This document shows, piece after piece, positions 8,781-18,041 of a stretch of DNA of 64,000 nt. This stretch comes from an uncultured Dehalococcoidia bacterium (GTDB lineage Bacteria > Chloroflexota > Dehalococcoidia > Lucifugimonadales > CATOSD01), in NCBI GenBank assembly GCA_951812395.1, contig CATOSD010000001.1, positions 372,001-436,000 on the forward strand, read 5' to 3'. The position numbers and the translations under genes were made by a program. Below the pieces are notes generated by a model. It was not told where the DNA came from. It worked only from the letters and a program-made list of their open reading frames with translations, and did not search any database. Position 1 is the first letter of the stretch; every line of letters begins with the position of its first letter.

Positions 8781-9635
8781 ATGCCGGGCCTTGTCTCCTA
8801 TCTCCTCGCCCGTTGCTATGCACTCGCCCCCTCGATTCCCCTAGATATGCCACACCATCCCCCCCATATCGACACCGCCCGTGTCTCCCGCGTCCTCTCC
8901 CACCGCGTTATCGGCAGCCGCATTGTCCACTACCGCATCGTCGACTCCACCATGGACGAGGCCCGCGAGCTGGCCGAAGCCGGCGCAGCCGAGGGCGCGA
9001 TAGTCGTTGCCGAAGAGCAGTCGGCCGGGCGTGGCCGGTTCGACCGCGCGTGGGTGTCGCCTCGCAGCCAGAATCTGCACCTCACCGCGCTGCTCAGACC
9101 CACGACCGCGCAGCTTCCGTTCGTGAACATGGCCGCGACACTGGCCACGGCGCACGCCGCCTCCCGGTTCTGCGACGCCCAGGCCAAGGTCAAGTGGCCC
9201 AACGACGTGCGCGTCGGCGGACGAAAGATCGCCGGCATACTAATCGAGACCGCCACCTCCGGCCAAAGTCTCGGCTACGCCCTCGTCGGCATCGGCCTGA
9301 ACGTGAACTTCGACCCCTCCGACCACCCCGAGATCGCGGACCTCGCCACCAGCATACGCAGGGAGACCGGACTCCCCGCCGACCGCTCATCCGTCCTGGA
9401 AACGCTCCTGGCTCGCTTCGACGACCTATACACCGACGTGCGCCGCGGCGAGTCGCTAACCCACCGCTGGTCAGCCACGCTCGAGACGCTTGGACGCCAG
9501 GTGCGCCTGAGCTGGCAGGGCAACACTGTGGAAGGGCGCGCCGAGTCGGTGGACGAGCGCGGCAACCTGGTGCTCAGGCTCGCCGACGGCTCCGCATTCA
9601 CCGCGGTCGCCGGCGAGGTGACGTCGCAGACGTAG
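8781..9635 (+). CDS. birA: Biotin-[acetyl-CoA carboxylase] ligase
   Basis: Activates biotin to biotinyl-AMP and transfers it to the carboxyl-carrier lysine. Visible are the biotin-loop motif GRGRFDRAW, KWPNDVRVGGRKIAGILIE and the C-terminal domain. There is no N-terminal helix-turn-helix, so this is the monofunctional ligase rather than the E. coli-type repressor. The start is uncertain: ATG at 8781 (284 residues) or ATG at 8847 (262 residues); neither has a strong RBS, and family length fits the shorter form. A fused AccDA carboxyltransferase, part of the enzyme it would serve, is at 24977-26842. Confidence 0.9.
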   Translation: MPGLVSYLLARCYALAPSIPLDMPHHPPHIDTARVSRVLSHRVIGSRIVHYRIVDSTMDEARELAEAGAAEGAIVVAEEQSAGRGRFDRAWVSPRSQNLHLTALLRPTTAQLPFVNMAATLATAHAASRFCDAQAKVKWPNDVRVGGRKIAGILIETATSGQSLGYALVGIGLNVNFDPSDHPEIADLATSIRRETGLPADRSSVLETLLARFDDLYTDVRRGESLTHRWSATLETLGRQVRLSWQGNTVEGRAESVDERGNLVLRLADGSAFTAVAGEVTSQT

Positions 9636-9695
9636 GGGCACGTGGCGGACCTTAACCTGATACACTAACTCCGTCATCTACACTAGGAGGAAGCT

Positions 9696-10499
9696 ATGCT
9701 CGAGAAACTCAGCCTGGACGGCAAGTCAATTGTCATCACGGGCGGCGGCACCGGCCTCGGCCGGGAGATGTCGCTCGCGATGGCCCGCGCCGGCGCCGAC
9801 CTTGCCATTGCGTCCCGTCGAACCGGTCCCATCGAGGAGGTCGCCGACAGGGTGCGTGAGCTGGGCCGCAACGCCATCACCGTCTCCACCGACGTCACCG
9901 ACTCGTCCCAGGTCGACAGTCTCATCGAGCTCTCTCTCGCCGAGTTCGGCAAGATAGATGTGCTCATCAACAACGCCGGCATCGTGCGCGGCCAGGGCGC
10001 AATACCCCTGTGGGATATCACGGACGAGGACTGGCACCTGGGCATGGACACCAACATCACCGGCTCACTCTACTGCTCCCGCGCCGTCTCCCGCCACATG
10101 GTAGACCGCGGCCGCGGCAAGATCATCAACGTCTCCTCCGGTTTCGGACTGCGCGGCGGCCGCGACAACTTCATGTACACCTGCGCCAAGGGCGCGGTCC
10201 TGCAGCTCACCCGCACCCTCGCCACCAGCCTCGGCAGGTACGGGATCACCAGCACTTGCATAGTGCCGGGGTTCATCCCCACCGAGGGCACCCGCGAAGA
10301 CCGCATGAACCTGCCAGCCGGACGCTTCATTCCCCTCGGCCGAGTCGGCGACCCCCCGGAAATCGGCGCCGTCGCGGTCTTCCTGGCCTCGGACGCCTCA
10401 GACTACATGAACGGCGAGATGATCCACGTTGACGGCGGCGCCCTCGCGGGCGGCTACGCCCCCACCGGCTACGCCCCCGAAATCGAGCTGGTGAGCTAA
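9696..10499 (+). CDS. SDR-family NAD(P)-dependent oxidoreductase
   Basis: 267 residues, ATG with AGGAGGAAG upstream. Classical SDR layout: cofactor motif TGGGTGLGREM at about 17-27, NNAGIV at about 90, catalytic Ser in NVSSGF, and YTCAK as the YxxxK pair. The C-terminus VDGGALAGGY is usual for FabG-like members. Substrate unknown. A related gene directly downstream has lost the catalytic residues, so the two may form a heteromer, or the second may be a decaying duplicate. Confidence 0.9.
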   Translation: MLEKLSLDGKSIVITGGGTGLGREMSLAMARAGADLAIASRRTGPIEEVADRVRELGRNAITVSTDVTDSSQVDSLIELSLAEFGKIDVLINNAGIVRGQGAIPLWDITDEDWHLGMDTNITGSLYCSRAVSRHMVDRGRGKIINVSSGFGLRGGRDNFMYTCAKGAVLQLTRTLATSLGRYGITSTCIVPGFIPTEGTREDRMNLPAGRFIPLGRVGDPPEIGAVAVFLASDASDYMNGEMIHVDGGALAGGYAPTGYAPEIELVS

Positions 10500-10565
10500 C
10501 CCCGCCCGCTCACTGACCACCGACCACCGGCCACCGGTCTCTGAACCCCCAAGGAGCCTGAAAAA

Positions 10566-11324
10566 ATGCCCATCCCCGCAGAGTGGAACCTCACCGGCAA
10601 GGCCGCGCTCATCACGGCGGACAGCCGCGGCTGGACGCCGTACCTCGCGGCAGCCCTCGCCGAAGCAGGCGCCGACGTCGCCATAGCGGGCGCCGAAGAC
10701 TCCGATATGCGCGATGCCGCTGCCGCAGTTGAGAGCGAGGGACGCAAGGCCGTCACAATCGCCACCGACGTGACCGACTCCGCCCAGGTCGCCTCTGCCG
10801 TAGACAGCGCGCTGGCTGGCCTTGGCAAGATAGACATCCTCGTGAACAACGCCCGCGTGGAGTTCGGTAAGCCCTTCATCGAAGTAACTGTAGACGAATG
10901 GCAGCGCGTGATGCAGTTCAACGTAAAGTCGGTGTTCAACTTCTGCCAGGCCGTCGGCAAGCACATGCTCGAGCAGGGCCGGGGCCGCATAATCAACATG
11001 AACTCAGGCCTCGCCCTGCGCGGCCTCTGGAACTCCACCGCCGCCTGCGCCAGCCACGGCGCCGTCCACCAGCTTACCTCCGCGCTCGCCCTGGAGTGGG
11101 CGCGGAACAACATCCGCGTCTGCGGCATCGGCGCCGGCTGGATCACCACCGACGAGCCGGACCCCGACGCGCAGCCCGACCTGCTGGACCGCTACCTGCC
11201 CTCGCGACGCCGCGGCCACCCGGCGGACCTGTGCGGACTGCTGGTCTACCTCGCGTCCGACGCCGACGACTTCGTTACCGGCCAGACGGTGTTCATCGAC
11301 GGCGGCGCGCTCGCGCACGGCTAG
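10566..11324 (+). CDS. SDR-family protein, probably catalytically inactive paralogue
   Basis: 252 residues, with AAGGAGCC upstream. The overall SDR fold is clear (TDVTDSAQV, DILVNNAR, C-terminal FIDGGALAHG) and it aligns throughout with its upstream neighbour. The key residues are changed. The glycine-rich cofactor motif is replaced by TADSRGWTPY, NNAG has become NNAR, and the YxxxK pair is replaced by a run reading ACASH before GAV. The conserved Ser (NMNSGL) remains. The reading frame is intact and codon use matches the neighbours, so selection probably maintains it as a non-catalytic or redirected partner. Confidence 0.85.
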   Translation: MPIPAEWNLTGKAALITADSRGWTPYLAAALAEAGADVAIAGAEDSDMRDAAAAVESEGRKAVTIATDVTDSAQVASAVDSALAGLGKIDILVNNARVEFGKPFIEVTVDEWQRVMQFNVKSVFNFCQAVGKHMLEQGRGRIINMNSGLALRGLWNSTAACASHGAVHQLTSALALEWARNNIRVCGIGAGWITTDEPDPDAQPDLLDRYLPSRRRGHPADLCGLLVYLASDADDFVTGQTVFIDGGALAHG

Positions 11325-11417
11325 CCCGCACCCACGCGTCCCCGCGGCCAACGCCAAAGACCACGGCCAAAATCCGCTATAATGGGGACACCCGACTTGG
11401 GGACGCGCAACGCACAC

Positions 11418-12428
11418 ATGTCGCAAAGACCGCTACTAGCCATAACCATGGGCGACGCCGCCGGCATCGGACCGGAGGTCACCGCCAAGGCCCTCCAGGA
11501 CGAGTGGGTGTATCAGCACGCCCGCCCCCTGGTGGTCGGCAGCGCCGCCGCCATGAACGACGCGCTGGCACTCGCCGGCGCCGAGCGCACGGCGAGAGTC
11601 GTCCACACCCCCGAAGACGCCATCGGCGACTACGGTGCTATAGAGGTACTTGACCTCGAAAACCTCGACTACGCCGGCATACCGTACGGCCAGCTCTCCC
11701 CCGACGCCGGCAAGGCCGCCGTGGAGTGGATACTTAGAGCCGGTGAGCTTGCCGCCGCGGGCCGTGTGCAGGCCATCGCTACCGCACCCATCAACAAGGA
11801 GGCGTGCAGCCTCGCGGGATTCTCAGACGTTGGCCACATGGAGATTTTCCAGAGCCAGACGGGCGCCAAGGACGTGGCCACCATGCTCATGGCCGGCTCG
11901 CTGCGCGTGGTCCACCTCACAACGCACCGCTCGCTCCGCGTGGCCTGCGATCACGTCACGCGAGCGAACGTATTCGCCAAGCTCAGGCTCACAGACCAGT
12001 GCTTCAAGCAGTGGGGATTCGATGCGCCCAGGCTAGGCGTGGCCGCGCTCAATCCCCACGGCAGCGACGGCGGTCTGCTGGGCGACGAGGAAGCGCTGCA
12101 GATTGGCCCCGCGATCGAAGACGCGCGGCAATCCGGCATAGACGCCACCGGCCCCGTCCCCGCGGACACCGTCTTCAACCAGGCCATCGACGGCCGCTAC
12201 GACGCCGTGCTCGCCATGTACCACGACCAGGGCCACATCCCCATCAAGGTGCACGACTGGGCGCGCAGCGTGAGCGTAAACCTCGGTCTGCCGTTCGTCC
12301 GCACGTCGGTCGACCACGGCACCGCATTCGACATCGCTGGCAAGGGAGTGGCCGACCACGTCAGCATGCTGGAAGCCATCAAGGTCGCCGTGTCGCTCGT
12401 GGCCGAGTCCCGGCTGCCCGATCAGTAG
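11418..12428 (+). CDS. pdxA: 4-hydroxythreonine-4-phosphate dehydrogenase family
   Basis: 336 residues from ATG 11418; a frame from 11382 would add 12 unlikely residues. Conserved PdxA blocks are present: TMGDAAGIGPEV at the N-terminus, ATAPINKEA, metal-ligand regions around HLTTHRSLRVA, and the C-terminal RTSVDHGTAFDIAGKG. In DXP-dependent pyridoxal phosphate synthesis PdxA oxidises 4-phosphohydroxy-L-threonine. PdxA2-type paralogues act in D-threonate or erythronate catabolism, and the SDR neighbours leave that open. A TATAAT at 11378-11383 has no recognisable -35. Confidence 0.88.
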   Translation: MSQRPLLAITMGDAAGIGPEVTAKALQDEWVYQHARPLVVGSAAAMNDALALAGAERTARVVHTPEDAIGDYGAIEVLDLENLDYAGIPYGQLSPDAGKAAVEWILRAGELAAAGRVQAIATAPINKEACSLAGFSDVGHMEIFQSQTGAKDVATMLMAGSLRVVHLTTHRSLRVACDHVTRANVFAKLRLTDQCFKQWGFDAPRLGVAALNPHGSDGGLLGDEEALQIGPAIEDARQSGIDATGPVPADTVFNQAIDGRYDAVLAMYHDQGHIPIKVHDWARSVSVNLGLPFVRTSVDHGTAFDIAGKGVADHVSMLEAIKVAVSLVAESRLPDQ

Positions 12429-12508
12429 TCAACTGTCCGGTGTCCAGCGCCCTTGGCAACCAGGTGCTGACCACTGACCACCCGAAACTAACTGAGGAGT
12501 CCGAGCCG

Positions 12509-13336
12509 ATGACACAGCAGACATCCGGGGCCGCCATTTCTTTCGTGGGCGGCGGCGTGATGGCCGAGGCCATCATCGGCGGCGTCCTCCATGCACGCCT
12601 CGCCGAGCCGCGAAACGTGCGCGTGGGCGAGCCGGTGGAGCCGCGGCGCGACTACCTCCGCGACACGCACGGCGTCAAGGCGTTCGCCGACAACCTGGAC
12701 GCCATCGACGGTACAGACCTGGTGTTCCTGGCCATCAAGCCGCAGAGCCTGCCCTACGCGCTGCCCGCCCTGAAGGGGCACCTCGGCGCCGGCCAGACGG
12801 TCGTGTCGATTATCGCGGGCGCGACCATGGACACGCTCGTGTCCGGCCTGGGCCATCGCGCCGTGATAAGGGTGATGCCCAACACCCCCGCCCAGATCGG
12901 CGAGGGCATGAGCGTATGGACGGCCTCCCCGCGGACACCCCAAACCGCGGTGGACGCGACGCGCGACGTGGTTGGCACGCTGGGCGCCCAGCTCCAGGTG
13001 GACGACGAGAAGATAATCGACATGGCCACGGCTCTGAGCGCGAGCGGGCCGGCGTACGTGTTCATGTTCATCGAGGCGCTGATCGACGCGGGCGTGTACC
13101 TGGGCATGACCCGCGACGTCGCGCGCACGCTGGCGCTGCAAACGGTCCTGGGCAGCGCCCGGCTCGTGGAGCAGACAGGGCGGCACCCGGCTGAGCTCAA
13201 AGACATGGTGACTTCACCGGGCGGCACCACCATCGAGGCGGCCCTTGCGCTTGAGCGGAGCGGCTTCAGGGCGTCAGTGATAGACGCCGTGGTCGCGGCC
13301 TACGACAAGTCGGTCGCCCTGGGGAATCAGAAGTGA
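12509..13336 (+). CDS. proC: Pyrroline-5-carboxylate reductase
   Basis: 275 residues, ATG with GAGGAG 9 nt upstream. Last step of proline synthesis: NAD(P)H reduction of P5C. Features are the N-terminal Rossmann motif FVGGGVMAEAI, FLAIKPQ, VMPNTPAQIGEG, and the C-terminal ALSASGPAYVFMFIEAL / SPGGTTIEA signature of ProC. The stop codon overlaps the GTG start of yggT. The proC-yggT arrangement is common in bacteria. Confidence 0.95.
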   Translation: MTQQTSGAAISFVGGGVMAEAIIGGVLHARLAEPRNVRVGEPVEPRRDYLRDTHGVKAFADNLDAIDGTDLVFLAIKPQSLPYALPALKGHLGAGQTVVSIIAGATMDTLVSGLGHRAVIRVMPNTPAQIGEGMSVWTASPRTPQTAVDATRDVVGTLGAQLQVDDEKIIDMATALSASGPAYVFMFIEALIDAGVYLGMTRDVARTLALQTVLGSARLVEQTGRHPAELKDMVTSPGGTTIEAALALERSGFRASVIDAVVAAYDKSVALGNQK

Positions 13337-13593
13337 ACGAGTTTATCCTCAGGTTCGTCGAGGTGCTCGGCATCATCTTGCATGTCGCCATACTGGGACG
13401 GGTGATTATCTCGTGGCTGCCCATCTCGGCCGAGCACCCGATATCCGTAATCCTCCACCAGGTGACGGAGCCGATACTCGGGCCTATACGCGCGGTGCTG
13501 CCGAAGCTGGGTATGCTCGACTTTTCGCCGATAGTGGCGATACTGCTGATCGTGGTGATCCAGAACGTGCTTCTGAGGATGCTTTCGGCCTAG
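13333..13593 (+). CDS. YggT-family membrane protein
   Basis: 86 residues. The GTG start overlaps the proC stop (GTGA), so translation is coupled. Two hydrophobic segments flank the family motif region (VISWLPISAEHPISVILHQVTEP, then ILGPIRAVLP), typical of YggT proteins, which are small inner-membrane proteins linked to division, turgor or complex assembly. It ends just before a strong palindrome separating it from the convergent nrdJ. Confidence 0.9.
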   Translation: MNEFILRFVEVLGIILHVAILGRVIISWLPISAEHPISVILHQVTEPILGPIRAVLPKLGMLDFSPIVAILLIVVIQNVLLRMLSA

Positions 13594-13613
13594 GGTACGG
13601 AAGCGGCGCGCAC

Positions 13614-13645
13614 AGATAGGGGCGTTCCGCGAACCGCCCCTATCT
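13614..13645. terminator. Bidirectional terminator-like hairpin between yggT and nrdJ
   Basis: Perfect 11-bp stem AGATAGGGGCG (13614-13624) / CGCCCCTATCT (13635-13645) with a 10-nt loop, in the gap between convergent genes. A short U-rich tail (TCTT) follows on the plus side only. Placement supports transcription termination from both sides. Confidence 0.6.
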
Positions 13646-13692
13646 CTTAGAATCCTTCAAGCTTCAGCGCACGGCGTGGCCTCCCTGGCCCC

Positions 13693-16600
13693 CTACTCGC
13701 ACTTGGTGTAGCCGCAGTCCAGGCAGGACATGCAGCCCTCCTGGTGGATGATCCGGCCGGAGCACTCGGGGCACTCGGCGCCCACCGCCAGCCGTCCGGC
13801 GCCTTCGGACGAACGGCCAAACATCGCTAGTTGCGCCGCCCCGCCATCCCGAACGTCGCCCACGTCCGGCGAGCCGGCGTCCTGCAGATGACGCTTGAGC
13901 ACCTGGGCCAGCCCGTCCTCCGCCGAGCGCACCAGCACTCCGTTGTCCCAGAACGGCTCCGAAGTTATGCCGCTGAGCTGGTCGACTATCTCGGACGCGG
14001 CGATGCCGGAACGAAGGCAGAGCGACACCATGCGCGACAGGCCCTCCAGGTGCGCCGGCTCGCTGCCGCCGGCCTTCCCGATGGTGGTGAACAGCTCGAA
14101 CGGGTTGCCAGTCTCGTCGAAGTTGAGCGTCACGAACATGGTGCCGTGTCCGGTGCCCACCCTCTCGGTAATGCCGCGCACCGTCGTGGGGCGCCTGCGC
14201 GGGTAGAGCGCCGCGGGCGCCTGCTGCTCGTCGGCGCCGTCCGTGGCGCCCGTCTCCAGCACCTGCATGGCCTTCGAGCCGTCGCGGTACACGGTGACTG
14301 CCTTGCAGCCCGTCTCCCACGCCAGCCGATAGGCGCGCTCCACGTCTTCGACGGACGCGCTGTTGGGCAGGTTGATGGTCTTGGAGACTGAGTTCGTCAC
14401 GTACTCCTGCCAGGCGGCCTGCATCCTCACGTGGGCCTCCGGGCTGATGAGCATGGACGTGCGGAACAGCGCGGGGTCGATGCCGTTCTCGGAAAACACG
14501 CGCTCAGCGTCGGTGGGCGAGTCGGCTATCAGGCCCAGCACTTCCCTCACCTGCTCCTCGGAGCCGAGTCGGTCTCGCAGGGTCTCCCACACGGACTTGG
14601 GAGCGTCGAGCAGTCGGTCGCTGCTGCCCTCGTGGTCCTTCCAGAGCACGTTCGACCACCAAGCGTTGGCGAAGTGGGGCTCGATGCCGCTCGAGCAGTC
14701 GGCCAGCCGGCTTATGGTGCCGGTCGGGGCTATCGTCACGACGCTGGAGTTGCGCACCGGCGGCATACCGCGGGCCTTCAGCGCAGACTCCGCGTAGCCA
14801 GGGAAGGAGCCGCGCTCGTCGGCGAGTCGCGCGGACTCGTCCCAGGCGGTGTTGTGGATGAACTTGGCGACCTCGTGCGTCAGCTCGAGCGCCCTGGGCG
14901 AGTCGTAGGGAATCTCCAGGCGGATGAGGGCGTCGGCCCAGCCCATGACGCCCAGGCCGATGCGGCGCGTCGCGAGGTTCACGTCGCGCAGCTTTTCCAG
15001 CGGGAACTGGTTGACCTCTATAACGTCGTCGAGGAAGCGGACGGCGGTGCGCACGGTGTCCTCCAGCGCGTCCCAGTCGAACGCGCCGCCGAAGACGTGC
15101 TTGTCGAGGTTGATGGAGCCCAGGCAGCAGTTGCCATAGTTTTCAAGGAACTCTTCGCCACAGTTGGAAACAACGAGACCGTTAGCCACGAAGGAGTGCG
15201 TCAACGGCTCAGTCAGGTCGTACACCGGCTCCTCACCCAGCGCCTCAAGACGGTCGAAGGTGGCCAGGAAGCGCTCCTTGTAGAACCCCTTCTTGTACGC
15301 CGCCATCGCATCGCTGAGGCGGGCGTTCTTGCGCTCGCTCAGGAAGCCTATCTCGTCGGCGAACCGTCGAACGTTATCCTTGCCTATGATTACCTCGTAG
15401 TTCGGAAGCGTCTTGTACTGCCTGGTCCCGCCCTTTCCGTTGGGCATAGACGCCATGCGCTCGCCCCGCCGCAAGTATATCCTGGAGGCGATGCCGAAGT
15501 TGAGCAGCAGACGCTGCACCCCTTCAAGAAGCTGCGGGTATGACGAGTTCAGGCGCACGGATACGCCCTTCTCCGGCCCCTTGCCCGCCACCGTGCCGTC
15601 GGCGCTGAACAGTGCCTGCAGGTATCCCCGCTGCATGTCCTCGGCACCCTGGTAGACTACGCCGGGGACGTGATGCCAGTCCTGTTCGGTGAGGCCGTAG
15701 CCGCGGACGACGTCCCTGAGACGGGTCGATTGGACTATGCCCCGTCCTTCTTTGGTAACGTGCATGCCCGTGGGATAGGCCCTTTCGGGGCGTTGTCCGG
15801 TTCCCGCCACCACCGCCTGTGTCGCTTCGGACAGCGCCGGACCTAGCTCGTGATCTTCTCCGTAGAAGCTGAGGACGGCGCGCCTTACGTCGATGTGCCC
15901 GTCGCCCGTTAGCCATCCGAGCGTCAGGCCCAGATTCCTGTCGCCCAAGCTGCCGAAATACCCCTTGTGGTCGAGCAGGCGCACACGGTCGCCCCGCTTC
16001 AGCTCTCCGGCGGCCACCTTACCGCGCGTGGTGAACACCTCGTGGTCGGCGGTCAGCTTCAGGGTGTAGCCTTCGCGCGTCACGAGCCGGTACACCGGCT
16101 TGACGCCACTCTGCCACACCTTGATGGCGAACGACGCCTCTGATCCCGACCTACTGTCCAGGGACAGCGCGGGGTTCGTGCCGACCAGCTCACGAATCGG
16201 CGCGAGGCCGTCGCCCGTGTACACCAGCGTGTCACCGGTCACGCAGGGATTGCTCGTCTGTATGTCGCCCATCTGCGGGTTCGGCTGCGTCTCCCACACG
16301 CGGTCCATGAAGACCACGCCCGGATCGCCGGACTTCCAGGCCGACTCGCAAATCTCGCGCCAGAGCTGCCTTGCGCTCACCTCGGCGGCGACGGTGTTGA
16401 TGGGGCCGGCGCCGCTGTCGCGCGGGTTGATCAGCCGCCACGTCTCGTCGTTGTCCACCGCTTGCATGAAATCATCGGTTATCTGCACCGATATGTTGAA
16501 ATTCTGGAGTGTGTCGTCGTTGTCCTTGCAGTGGATAAACTCGCGCACGTCCGGATGGCTGACGATGAGCTGGCCCATGTGTGCGCCCAGGCGGAAGGAC

Positions 16601-17355
16601 CCCTGGGTGAGGGTGGCGCCCACGGACGAGTAGAGCTTCATAACGGCGATGGGGCCGCACGCCTCGCCGTGGGTGGTGGCGATCCGGTCGAGCCTGGGCC
16701 TGAGCTTGGAGAAGCCGAAGCCTATGCCGCCGCCCCACTTCTCGATCATCGCGGCGTCCTTGGCCACCTCCATGATGGAGTCCATGTCGTCATCTGGGGA
16801 CACGACGAAGCAGGCGGACAGGCAGCCGCGGCCTCCCGTGCCGGCGTTGACCAGCGTGGGGGAATTGGGCAGGAACTTGAGCGAGGTCATCAGGTTGTAG
16901 TAGCGGGCCTCCCATAGGGGGCGTGCGGCCTCGGACTCGCCCAGGGCGACGGCGCCCGCAACCCTGCGGAACAGATCCTCGGGGCCTTCGGCGGGGTTGC
17001 CCCCGTCGTCCCTCATCAGGTAGCGCTTTTCCAGTATGACCCGCGCGTTGTCCGACAGTTCCAGCGCGGCGTTCAGCGGCGGGATATCGCCGGACGCGGC
17101 CGCGCCGTTTAGTCCATTTGGGGCAGTCTTCACCCCCGCTCCGGGATGCGCGGCTCCGTTGTCGAGCTGCGACATTATTTCGGCCGCGCGGCCATAGGAC
17201 AGCCCGTGCCGCTGGGCAAGTTCCCTCAACTCGTTTGCCAGGTCTCCCTTCGTCCGCGGGGACCGCGAATCCTGGGCGTTTCGCTCTTCTATCAACTTCG
17301 CACCCCTGATGACAACACTTGTGGATAAAGACGGTATTAGGTGTAGTTCAGACAC
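13693..17355 (-). CDS. nrdJ: Adenosylcobalamin-dependent ribonucleotide reductase with intein
   Basis: Class II RNR precursor of 1,220 residues; removal of the 361-residue intein leaves 859. It reduces ribonucleotides using a thiyl radical generated with adenosylcobalamin. Visible features are an ATP-cone-like helical N-terminus, FLPNSPTLVNAG, the NPC-GEE active-site block split by the intein, and a C-terminal cysteine cluster (CPECSGR to CGYTKCE) for redox relay. The start is GTG at 17355 with a weak RBS, 67 bp after nrdR on the same strand, so co-transcription with nrdR is likely. Confidence 0.95.
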   Translation of the reverse strand: MSELHLIPSLSTSVVIRGAKLIEERNAQDSRSPRTKGDLANELRELAQRHGLSYGRAAEIMSQLDNGAAHPGAGVKTAPNGLNGAAASGDIPPLNAALELSDNARVILEKRYLMRDDGGNPAEGPEDLFRRVAGAVALGESEAARPLWEARYYNLMTSLKFLPNSPTLVNAGTGGRGCLSACFVVSPDDDMDSIMEVAKDAAMIEKWGGGIGFGFSKLRPRLDRIATTHGEACGPIAVMKLYSSVGATLTQGSFRLGAHMGQLIVSHPDVREFIHCKDNDDTLQNFNISVQITDDFMQAVDNDETWRLINPRDSGAGPINTVAAEVSARQLWREICESAWKSGDPGVVFMDRVWETQPNPQMGDIQTSNPCVTGDTLVYTGDGLAPIRELVGTNPALSLDSRSGSEASFAIKVWQSGVKPVYRLVTREGYTLKLTADHEVFTTRGKVAAGELKRGDRVRLLDHKGYFGSLGDRNLGLTLGWLTGDGHIDVRRAVLSFYGEDHELGPALSEATQAVVAGTGQRPERAYPTGMHVTKEGRGIVQSTRLRDVVRGYGLTEQDWHHVPGVVYQGAEDMQRGYLQALFSADGTVAGKGPEKGVSVRLNSSYPQLLEGVQRLLLNFGIASRIYLRRGERMASMPNGKGGTRQYKTLPNYEVIIGKDNVRRFADEIGFLSERKNARLSDAMAAYKKGFYKERFLATFDRLEALGEEPVYDLTEPLTHSFVANGLVVSNCGEEFLENYGNCCLGSINLDKHVFGGAFDWDALEDTVRTAVRFLDDVIEVNQFPLEKLRDVNLATRRIGLGVMGWADALIRLEIPYDSPRALELTHEVAKFIHNTAWDESARLADERGSFPGYAESALKARGMPPVRNSSVVTIAPTGTISRLADCSSGIEPHFANAWWSNVLWKDHEGSSDRLLDAPKSVWETLRDRLGSEEQVREVLGLIADSPTDAERVFSENGIDPALFRTSMLISPEAHVRMQAAWQEYVTNSVSKTINLPNSASVEDVERAYRLAWETGCKAVTVYRDGSKAMQVLETGATDGADEQQAPAALYPRRRPTTVRGITERVGTGHGTMFVTLNFDETGNPFELFTTIGKAGGSEPAHLEGLSRMVSLCLRSGIAASEIVDQLSGITSEPFWDNGVLVRSAEDGLAQVLKRHLQDAGSPDVGDVRDGGAAQLAMFGRSSEGAGRLAVGAECPECSGRIIHQEGCMSCLDCGYTKCE
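15163..16245 (-). mobile_element. LAGLIDADG-type intein inside NrdJ
   Basis: 361 codons. N-terminal splice block CVTGDTLVYTGDG begins at Cys 371 of the precursor. The block-B-like region is YTLKLTADHEVFTT. The two dodecapeptide endonuclease motifs are LGWLTGDGHI and LQALFSADGT. The C-terminal block is HSFVANGLVVSN followed by Cys+1. Splicing joins SNP to CGEE, so the +1 nucleophile becomes the RNR active-site cysteine. All splice residues are intact and the endonuclease motifs keep acidic residues, so both activities look preserved. Confidence 0.93.
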
Positions 17356-17422
17356 CGATGAGATGACGCCCTCATAAGCACAAACGTACTACAAAGAGGA
17401 CGGCGCCGCAAGGTTTCGCCTG

Positions 17423-17968
17423 TTACTGTGCGCCGGACTTGAGACGACGGCGGCCGCGGTGGCGTGGTAGCTTGCGGTTGTCCAAGAACGACATCTGACC
17501 GCTATCGTCAACCGTGGCGTCCTGGCCCTCCAAAAGGGCGTTGGCCGCGTCGATGAAGCTCTCGACGTCGCTGAAGTCGCGGTAGACGCTGGCGAATCGG
17601 ATGTAGGCCACGCGGTCCAGCTCCTTCAGTTTGTCCATAACCAGTTCTCCGATGATACTTGACCTGACTTCGAGCCTGCCCGCGTTGGCGAGTTCAGCCT
17701 CGATCTCATCGGCCAGACGCTCGATGCTCGCCATGGCCAGGGGCCGCTTCGCGCAGGCCTTGTGCAGGCTCGCAACGAGCTTCTCCCGGTCGTACTCCTC
17801 GCGGCGGCCATCCAGCTTGGCGACTCGCAGGGCCCTGGTGTGCACGCGCTCATAGGTGGTGAACCTCTCGGAGCACTCCGAACACTGGCGCCTGCGCCGG
17901 ACGCTGTCCCCTGAGTCGCGCGAGTCGACCACCCTGGAGTGGTCGTTCTGGCACTGGGGGCATTTCAT
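17423..17968 (-). CDS. nrdR: Transcriptional repressor NrdR
   Basis: 181 residues from the ATG at 17968 (GAGGACG upstream); the longer frame to 18067 adds nonconserved sequence. N-terminal zinc ribbon MKCPQCQNDHSRVVDSR with a CSEC pair near 31-34, then an ATP-cone domain (about 50-140). NrdR senses dATP/ATP and represses RNR genes. It sits immediately upstream of nrdJ on the same strand. The tail (about 150-181) is basic and variable. Confidence 0.96.
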   Translation of the reverse strand: MKCPQCQNDHSRVVDSRDSGDSVRRRRQCSECSERFTTYERVHTRALRVAKLDGRREEYDREKLVASLHKACAKRPLAMASIERLADEIEAELANAGRLEVRSSIIGELVMDKLKELDRVAYIRFASVYRDFSDVESFIDAANALLEGQDATVDDSGQMSFLDNRKLPRHRGRRRLKSGAQ

Positions 17969-18041
17969 TGTGAGCGTCCTCGCCGGCGTCTCCGGACCCA
18001 GCGTCCGGGTCGCAAACTCCCTCCGCTGTTCCGGGCCCGTT

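Noticed and set aside
11378-11383. TATAAT before pdxA as a promoter
   Set aside because: No -35-like hexamer at 15-19 bp upstream and no extended -10; may be chance.
11804-12508. Upstream extension of proC
   Set aside because: It is an alternate-frame reading of pdxA; ATG 12509 has GAGGAG and matches the ProC N-terminus.
17356-17422. Cobalamin riboswitch before nrdJ
   Set aside because: The gap to nrdR is only 67 bp and lacks a B12-box-like conserved stretch.
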